Positions 1 through 4,589 of a stretch of 5,943 nt of DNA are shown here, one piece after another. The translations under genes were made by a program, and so were the position numbers. The notes beneath the pieces are model-generated. The model worked only from the letters and a program-made list of their open reading frames with translations. It made no database searches and was not told where the DNA came from. Origin of the DNA: Mageeibacillus sp. UBA5770 (GTDB lineage Bacteria > Bacillota_A > Clostridia > Saccharofermentanales > Saccharofermentanaceae); assembly GCA_002418705.1 (NCBI GenBank), contig DIEQ01000085.1:1-5943 (forward strand), read 5' to 3'. The stretch's first letter is position 1; each line of letters starts with the position of its first letter.

Positions 1-253
1 ATACGTTAACTTTTTTTAACAACTTATATGAATTTTTATGCATCCCTATCTGATTGTTTTACATGCTTATAGACGTGTCTGTCAAATTTGATTTGAACAA
101 GTCAAGTGCAAGTTTTTTTTGTGAGTTATGAAAAAAACAACAAATCGGATGCATTTTTTACCGGCAGTCCATCCGGCAATGATCCTGGCAGGCTGAAATT
201 TCAGAACTTTATCCGCCTGTGTGAAGAGAATCCCTTATCTCAATCAGAAAACC
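1..253. other. AT-rich region without a supported gene
   Basis: No convincing coding region on either strand. A 22-codon ATG frame begins at 128 on the plus strand and stops at 194, too short and featureless to call. The region holds short perfect palindromes (TCAAATTTGA at 82-91, CTGAAATTTCAG at 193-204) and several A or T runs. I found no hairpin followed by a U-run that would make a convincing terminator for the minus-strand genes ending to its right. It is best read as the 3' flank of the esterase operon. Confidence 0.6.
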
Positions 254-361
254 TCATTTGGCTATGTATTTAAGGGCTATTTTGTCATCAACGCATCCTG
301 TTCCGGCAAACTGTCCGATCAGAATGACGGATGCAAGCAGATATTTTCTTACAAAGGTCAT
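254..361 (-). CDS. possible small membrane or lipoprotein-like ORF, 35 aa
   Basis: A 35-codon frame starts with an ATG that overlaps the TGA of the upstream esterase in an ATGA arrangement, so translational coupling is possible. The peptide begins MTFVRKYLLASVILIG, a basic start followed by a hydrophobic stretch (about residues 7-20), and has a single Cys at residue 23 within FAGTGC. This resembles a lipoprotein or secretion signal, although Gly at the -3 position is a poor lipobox. Only 12 residues follow the Cys before TGA. It could be a genuine tiny membrane protein, the decayed N-terminus of a longer lipoprotein gene, or chance. I do not recognise a family and assign no function. The overlapping plus-strand frame (221-433) has no supporting features. 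Confidence 0.33.
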   Translation of the reverse strand: MTFVRKYLLASVILIGQFAGTGCVDDKIALKYIAK

Positions 362-1869
362 TTAAACCTGCCTGAGGCCCATTTGATGAAATGTGTCATG
401 TTGGGAGTGTCGGTATGTCCGCCTTCATGCTGACGCCACGCCAGCTCCCCGTCAAGCAATCCTGTCAGTACGGGAGGCATCACTTCCTTCATGTAATCGT
501 TCGACACTCCAAGGTCGCGGGCTCCGAGCAGCTTGTAAACAGATCCTGCGGCAACGGTGGCCATATAGCTTCCCTTCTGGTCGAGCCATCTGGCATCTCC
601 CTTTTCGGGTATTCCATAGCTGACAAATACCAGCCGGGGGGCACACAACGCCAGCAGCATGTGCGAATCGACCGGCATATGGCTGGCATTCATGGAACCA
701 TATTTTCCCTTCTCTGCACCGTATTTGAGATAATTCCCTGCCATCCAGTGGTATTCGCCGGAGGCTGTCAGACTTTCAACGGCTTCACCATAGACCCTGC
801 GGTGAAGTGTTGCTCCTCCTTTTCCTGAAGAGCCGACAAGCACCATTGCAAAGCGGGGTTCAAAAGCCATGGTTACCAGTGCAGCCTTTCCATATCGTGA
901 AACTCCTTCTATTCCCACCCTTTTTGAATCAACTGCGGGATCCGTTTCGAGGTAATCGAGTCCCCTGGCAGCGCCCCACGCCCATGCCCGAAGAGAACCC
1001 CAGTCGTCAGGCTTCCTTGGCTGGCCCTTGTTAACCAGACCGATTATCCCTCGTGTCAGACCGGCGCCATTGTCAGCCTGGATACTCGACGGGTCAATCA
1101 TGGCATAGCCCCAGCCGGCCGTAAGAAGCTGCTGATTTGACGGGATCTCGGCGCCCGGAGCTCCAAAACCGCCGAATATGGGCGTTGCACGAACCATCGG
1201 TGTATAGGCCGGATATTTGTCGAGAATCGCCTTTATTTCAGGATCCCGTCCAAGCAGTTCTCTCATCGCCTCATTAAGCTTCGCCAGGTCATCGGGATCA
1301 GGCTGGACAGGTGAAGGAAGCGATGAGAAGCCAAACATCATAAGGACTGGCACTGGTCCTTCAGCATTGGCAGGAGTTACAAGAGTCATTTTAATATTAA
1401 CATCGATAAGGGGATATTCCGAATTGTCTACATGTCCGATAAGCTGTTTTGCAATAACAGGTGTCATACCCACATATTCCCTCTCCTGTATCTGAACCTT
1501 CCAGGTGACGGGAGGCGTTTTCTCCGGCATCCTGCCGTATATCTCGCGGTCAAAATCCTCAACTATCTCAGGCCTTCTCTGCTTCCACCACTGCTCGGGA
1601 GTCGTTACTTTCCTGCCGTTCTTAAGCGTCAGAATATCCGGGAGAACCGGATAGGGATCAGCTTTCGACTCATCGTAATTTGCATGGTTCGGCGCTGATT
1701 CATTCCCGCTCGGACCGGGCCTCAGTTCAGTGATGCCAAGCTGTTCCATCATGTTCTGATGGTCCTGAATGGTTGTGAATGTTACAGGTTCCCCGTATTT
1801 CTGTGTGGCAACCTGGGCTGCTGCACTGAATGACAGCAGGATAAAAATGGAAACTAAAAAATTGCGCAT
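358..1869 (-). CDS. secreted CE15-like carbohydrate esterase (glucuronoyl esterase-like alpha/beta hydrolase)
   Basis: Complete 503-residue protein. CE15 enzymes hydrolyse esters of 4-O-methyl-glucuronic acid, such as the lignin-glucuronoxylan link; the true substrate here is inferred. Residues 1-19 form a Sec signal peptide (MRNFLVSIFILL, then SAAAQ), so it acts in the periplasm or outside the cell. The alpha/beta-hydrolase core runs from about residue 150 to the end. The nucleophile elbow is GVSRYGK with Ser324, matching the CE15 G-x-S-R-x-G-K pattern. It is followed by the family-typical GSSGKGGATLHRR (346-358) and by DSHMLLALCAPRLV (401-414). The C-terminal HEGGHT (481-486) supplies the likely catalytic His. 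The Glu that fungal CE15s carry at the ESGxGG position is Ser347 here, so another acid, perhaps Glu422, Asp425 or Asp430, may serve; this alignment is from memory. The ATG start gives an intact signal peptide. It is codirectional with the broken glycosidase upstream, separated by repeat mosaic A. I am confident of the hydrolase family and fairly confident of CE15. Confidence 0.85.
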   Translation of the reverse strand: MRNFLVSIFILLSFSAAAQVATQKYGEPVTFTTIQDHQNMMEQLGITELRPGPSGNESAPNHANYDESKADPYPVLPDILTLKNGRKVTTPEQWWKQRRPEIVEDFDREIYGRMPEKTPPVTWKVQIQEREYVGMTPVIAKQLIGHVDNSEYPLIDVNIKMTLVTPANAEGPVPVLMMFGFSSLPSPVQPDPDDLAKLNEAMRELLGRDPEIKAILDKYPAYTPMVRATPIFGGFGAPGAEIPSNQQLLTAGWGYAMIDPSSIQADNGAGLTRGIIGLVNKGQPRKPDDWGSLRAWAWGAARGLDYLETDPAVDSKRVGIEGVSRYGKAALVTMAFEPRFAMVLVGSSGKGGATLHRRVYGEAVESLTASGEYHWMAGNYLKYGAEKGKYGSMNASHMPVDSHMLLALCAPRLVFVSYGIPEKGDARWLDQKGSYMATVAAGSVYKLLGARDLGVSNDYMKEVMPPVLTGLLDGELAWRQHEGGHTDTPNMTHFIKWASGRFK

Positions 1870-1901
1870 TGGAGTTATGGTTTAGAGTTGTGGAAATTAT
1901 A

Positions 1902-2120
1902 TGCTGGTTGCTGGCTTTGCCCGCCATAGCTTCAGCGGAGGCGGGTTGCTGGTTGCTGGCTGTGGAACGCGGTACGCGGTACGCGGCTTGCGGTACGCGG
2001 AGACTTACCGATTACCGATTACCGATTACTTGTTGCTGGTTCTTCTCCGCTCTCCGCTCTCCGCTCTTCTGTCTTCGGTCTTCCGTCTTCACCTCACGCC
2101 TCACGCCTTTACGCCTTTAC
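1902..2120 (+). repeat. mosaic A: patchwork of heptanucleotide tandem repeats
   Basis: This spacer is a chain of short arrays, nearly all with period 7. TTGCTGG occurs twice, at 1902-1916 and 1946-1961. ACGCGGT-type units occur five times in register (1967-2001). TTACCGA occurs 3.6 times (2005-2029), with one more TTGCTGG at 2033-2039. CTCCGCT occurs three times (2045-2065), GTCTTCN three times (2071-2091) and CCTCACG twice (2092-2105). It ends with two 8-mers, GCCTTTAC (2105-2120), just before the stop of the glycosidase gene. Heptanucleotide STRR sequences in heterocystous cyanobacteria are a known parallel in style; I know of no function for this kind. The 98-codon plus-strand frames crossing it only translate the repeats. 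Confidence 0.9.
1920..1945. repeat. GC-rich hairpin embedded in the TTGCTGG array
   Basis: CCCGCC (1920-1925) and GGCGGG (1940-1945) form a perfect 6-bp stem. Inside it a 3/3 internal loop leads to a GC/GC step closed by a TTCA loop. The hairpin sits between two copies of the TTGCTGG dimer, as though it had been inserted into, or duplicated along with, that array. It lies 51 bp upstream of the esterase start, so it could affect readthrough from the glycosidase gene, but no U-run follows on either strand and it is not a standard terminator. Confidence 0.6.
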
Positions 2121-2142
2121 ACCTTCCAACTATTTGCCTGTC

Positions 2143-3374
2143 TTACCTGTACCTGTACATTTTAAAGCGTATAATACTGTATTCATCCCCGGGCTGAGGC
2201 ATGAAGTTCAGTCTTCCGGATGTCATTGACCTGCCTGTTCCGAAGCCATAATCTCCCCCTCCGGTACCTTCATCGCCGTTAAGCCTTCGCGTTGAAACCC
2301 AACTCCCGTTAACGAAAGTGCCTTCATCCATAAATTCCACATCGATGAATTTTCTTTTGGGATCGGGCCTGACCGGAACAAAAGTAAGTCGGAAATTCTT
2401 TCCTGCTACAATGAATTCGTCTGGTCCCGTACTGAAAATTATACCGCCGGCATATGTCTGTCGGTGCGATCGGGCTGCCGGATCAGGAAACGCTGCATAA
2501 TAGCCTCCGCCAAGACTGGCTTCAATCCGGAAACCGCCAAGTTCAAACTTCTGCACAGGGCTTACCGTATCCAGATAAATGCCTGTCATGCTCTTCTTTC
2601 CCTGGCGCTGAAGTATCAGATCACTAAGCTGCCCAATGACAGAATATACTTTTGTGATTTCATCATCTTCCGGTTCCCAGTCGTCTATACCGAACGGGGC
2701 AAATGCTATTGCATCATGATTGCCGTAAGCCCAGAATGCAAAATTGGCTCCAGCATCACCGTGCCTGAATTCGGGAATGAAGACAGGATTTCCCGGTCGG
2801 TGGTACTGTTCAATTGAGTACTTTGCTATATCAATTGGCACGTAGATATCAGGAGCCAGAAAATCAACTGACGGCGCCGCGGCCCTCCAGATATCCAGGG
2901 TATGGGGAACAGGTTCGCTGAAAGCTTTGTTCGCTGCCTCGCAGTAATCCCTGTCAGTCATGAACAAGCCCATCTCGTTCTCGATCTGCACGGTGATAAC
3001 TGTCTGATGCCCGGCATCCGTCTCACGAATATGCTTCATCAGCGCCCTGAAAGCCCTTGCATCAGCTTTCATCGATTCCTTTCCAAACGCTGAAAGCATT
3101 TGAAACGATTCGCCGTCGCGGTTCACAGCCCTGGGATATTTCTCCTGGTCAAGTTTCACCCAGCCCGGCGCATCTTCTCCCATATAGGGCGCATATAAGC
3201 AGAGCCCGAGGTGCTTGAATTGTGAAACTCACCCCCGATGACAAGGAAGGGCTTTTCGTTTACAATAAGCTTTATTGCGTCTCCCTGCTTTTCGAGCCGT
3301 GGAATTGATGTCACCTGGGCAAATGACAGGTAAGTAAAAGTAATAAGGAACGATAGTGTGAGGATTTTTTTCAT
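2143..3374 (-). pseudogene. broken GH35-like / DUF5597 beta-galactosidase-type glycosidase, frameshifted with internal deletion
   Basis: Two frames together match one secreted glycosidase. The N-terminal part (3156-3374, 72 codons) has a signal peptide (MKKILTLSFLITFTYLSFAQ) and the start of the catalytic domain, with GGEFHNSSTSGSAYMRP and then WEKMRRAG before a TGA. The second frame (2143-3183) resumes at APGWVKL and runs to the natural end. It contains VQIENEMG with the likely acid/base Glu70 of that fragment, VFIPEFRHG with the likely nucleophile Glu138, and a DUF5597-type C-terminal beta domain with GPDEFIVAG. From memory of intact relatives, about 55-60 residues between these parts (LNTV...SWELIEPEEG through the WFG...K segment) are missing, including early barrel strands. 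A simple one-base slip cannot explain that; it needs a deletion whose length is not a multiple of three. Either the gene is dead or the assembly collapsed here. Both catalytic Glu residues and good codon structure remain, so any loss is recent. Confidence 0.85.
3160..3171 (-). other. deletion junction with 12-bp dual-frame word
   Basis: On the minus strand GCGCCGGGCTGG reads as the end of ..M-RRAG in the upstream frame and exactly as A-P-G-W in the downstream frame. Both readings are what the family expects at two places about 57 residues apart. The intact ancestor therefore probably carried this word, or most of it, at both places, and one copy plus the DNA between them was lost. Confidence 0.6.
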
Positions 3375-3410
3375 CTCAGGGAAATTGATTAATAATGAAC
3401 TGCATATCTA

Positions 3411-3418
3411 CAAATCTA
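3411..3418 (-). promoter_or_regulatory. candidate -7 box (TAGATTTG) for the glycosidase gene
   Basis: On the minus strand TAGATTTG matches the Bacteroidota -7 consensus TAnnTTTG. It would put the transcript start about 30 nt before the ATG at 3374. The -33 element is not clear; a TGTT lies a little farther upstream than usual. Confidence 0.4.
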
Positions 3419-3442
3419 TTAATAATCCGTTCAGGTTGTAAC

Positions 3443-3463
3443 AGCAGATGATCACATTCTGCT
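3443..3463. promoter_or_regulatory. inverted repeat, possible operator
   Basis: AGCAGA (3443-3448) and TCTGCT (3458-3463) are perfect inverted arms around a 9-nt centre containing TGATCA. The element lies just upstream of the candidate -7 box, where an activator or repressor of the glycosidase gene could bind. The arms are short, so chance is possible. Confidence 0.25.
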
Positions 3464-3686
3464 ATAATAATTAGGTATGTTTTTTAAAGAAAATCATGGA
3501 GGTCAGAACCAGTATGCCACCGATTGCATAACTGCACCCTGTAACTTAAGGATTTTCAGCCATCAACATCCGGAAACTGACACATAATCCTTACCTTTTC
3601 CTGAAAATAACAACAAAAATTTGCCCCAAAACGATAAAAAACCATATGCTTTACGACAAGTTTTTTACCTGAAACGATATGGATTT

Positions 3687-3900
3687 GAAGACGGAAGACC
3701 GGAGACAGAAGAAAGAAGAAGTTCTCGCGGAGTTACGCAGAGAAAAGCGCAGAAGTTGCGCAGAGGAAAACCAGGAACTATGAACCAGCAACCCGGTATT
3801 CGTTAATCGGTAATCGGTAATCTTACCGCGTACCGCGTACCGCACACCGCCCAACAAGCAACAAGCAACCAGGAACCTCGAACTTTGAACTCTGCAACCG
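3687..3900 (-). repeat. mosaic B: heptanucleotide mosaic, inverted relative of mosaic A
   Basis: Read on the plus strand, five GAAGACG-type heptamers run in register (3687-3721). A block of four CGCRGAR words follows at 10-12 bp spacing (3726-3765), then an AACCAG/GAAC stretch and TAATCGG about 2.7 times (3804-3822). The last part is an unbroken run of eleven heptamers in one register (3824-3900): TACCGCG types, CAACAAG types, then GAACNNN types. Read on the minus strand, the order of words (TTGCTNG, GGTACGC, ATTACCG, TTGCTGGTTC, CTCTGCG, GTCTTCC) is that of mosaic A, and a 20-bp stretch ending in GGTCTTCCGTCTTC differs by one base. Its length is close to that of mosaic A, about 214 versus 219 bp. 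Confidence 0.9.
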
Positions 3901-4065
3901 ATTGACAACTGTTATTTATAAACCTGAAATCTTAAAGTGAGTTAAATAATTCAAATAATCGTAATATTTTTATCAAAGTCATATTACCGATGCTTGAAAC
4001 AATTAAATTTATGTCCTTTAAAACTCCCGTTCTAATTTCTCATCAATACAAGACAACACAGCTTT

Positions 4066-4566
4066 ATGGAAAACAATTACACTAAGGCACAGCTTACCTG
4101 GCTGGTGATACTCCGGTTATTCATCGGATGGAACATCCTTTTTGAAGGGATGGTCAAGGTACTGAATCCAAACTGGACTGCAAAAAGCTATCTGCTTGAT
4201 TCCCAAGGACCCTTCAGCTCGATGTTCTTAAACATGGCAGGCAACGACGGCCTGATGAAATATGTTGATTTTCTCAATGAATGGGGTCTGGTCCTCGTGG
4301 GCCTTGGATTGTTCATAGGCTGTTTCACCCGTCTTGCATGCATCGGAGGAATGATCTTACTGCTTCTTTACACCATGTCGCACCCTTCATTCATCGGAGT
4401 TGAATACATGATGCCTTTTGAAGGAACTTACTTTCTGATTGATAAAAACCTTATAGAATTTGCCGGACTTGGGCTGCTCTTTGTCTTTCCTGCCGCGAGG
4501 GTGATCGGCATCGATCGGTTGCTGATCAGGGTTCTGCCCGAAAGTTTCAGAAAATTCGTCATATAA
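4066..4566 (+). CDS. DoxX-family integral membrane protein
   Basis: A 166-residue inner-membrane protein with about four hydrophobic helices, near residues 11-30, 73-87, 88-105 and 128-147. The first helix region carries LRLFIGWNILFEGMVKV, typical of the start of DoxX/DoxD-like proteins. That family is related to the small subunit of archaeal thiosulfate:quinone oxidoreductase, but most bacterial members have no proven reaction, so no specific substrate is claimed. The loop HPSFIGVEYMMPFEGTYFLIDKN (106-128) lies between helices 3 and 4 and resembles the loop found in Bacteroidota homologues. The length is normal for the family. The gene is followed after 23 bp by the Gfo/Idh/MocA gene on the same strand, so the two are probably cotranscribed, and this neighbour pairing recurs in Bacteroidota from memory. 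A role as membrane redox partner for that enzyme is inference. Confidence 0.85.
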   Translation: MENNYTKAQLTWLVILRLFIGWNILFEGMVKVLNPNWTAKSYLLDSQGPFSSMFLNMAGNDGLMKYVDFLNEWGLVLVGLGLFIGCFTRLACIGGMILLLLYTMSHPSFIGVEYMMPFEGTYFLIDKNLIEFAGLGLLFVFPAARVIGIDRLLIRVLPESFRKFVI

Positions 4567-4589
4567 TAACGGAAAAAGAAAAATCGAAT

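Larger units (their letters stand above)
3375..4065. other. 691-bp divergent spacer
   Basis: This spacer separates the minus-strand glycosidase start from the plus-strand DoxX start. It contains a candidate minus-strand promoter (3411-3418), a small inverted repeat (3443-3463) and repeat mosaic B (3687-3900). I see no gene in 3464-3686 or 3901-4065. The 61-codon plus-strand frame at 3621-3806 and the 85-codon minus-strand frame at 3651-3908 are mostly translated repeat. No clear TAnnTTTG box stands out before DoxX; TATTTTTA near 3965 is one base off and lacks an upstream TTG at proper spacing. Confidence 0.65.

Noticed and set aside
38..154. Inverted 8-mers ATGCATCC (38-45) and GGATGCAT (147-154)
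   Set aside because: They are 101 bp apart with no extended homology; chance is a sufficient explanation.
82..204. Palindromes TCAAATTTGA and CTGAAATTTCAG as operators or a terminator
   Set aside because: They are short, A/T-centred and without loops or U-runs; such palindromes occur by chance in AT-rich DNA.
221..433. 70-codon plus-strand frame beginning with GTG
   Set aside because: It runs into the esterase C-terminus on the other strand, has a weak start and no recognisable feature.
391..828. 145-codon plus-strand frame inside the esterase gene
   Set aside because: It is antisense to a well-supported CE15-like gene with signal peptide and catalytic motifs; no domain is visible in it.
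1869..2197. Two 98-codon plus-strand frames across mosaic A
   Set aside because: They translate the heptamer arrays, have no family features, and a period of 7 shifts the reading frame of every word. Low-complexity peptides of this kind are usual false ORFs.
1902..3900. CRISPR array
   Set aside because: Units are 7 bp and directly adjacent; there are no 25-40 bp repeats, no unique spacers and no cas genes.
1902..3900. Insertion sequence or classical composite transposon
   Set aside because: No transposase is encoded, and the mosaics lack sharp terminal inverted repeats or visible target duplications. Only the inverted, ordered layout is reported as an observation.
3902..3907. TTGACA as a -35 box before DoxX
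   Set aside because: No matching -10 lies at 16-18 bp, and Bacteroidota primary promoters do not use this element.
3651..3908. 85-codon minus-strand frame, similar in flavour to the frames across mosaic A
   Set aside because: The likeness comes only from the shared repeat words in mosaics A and B, not from a protein family.
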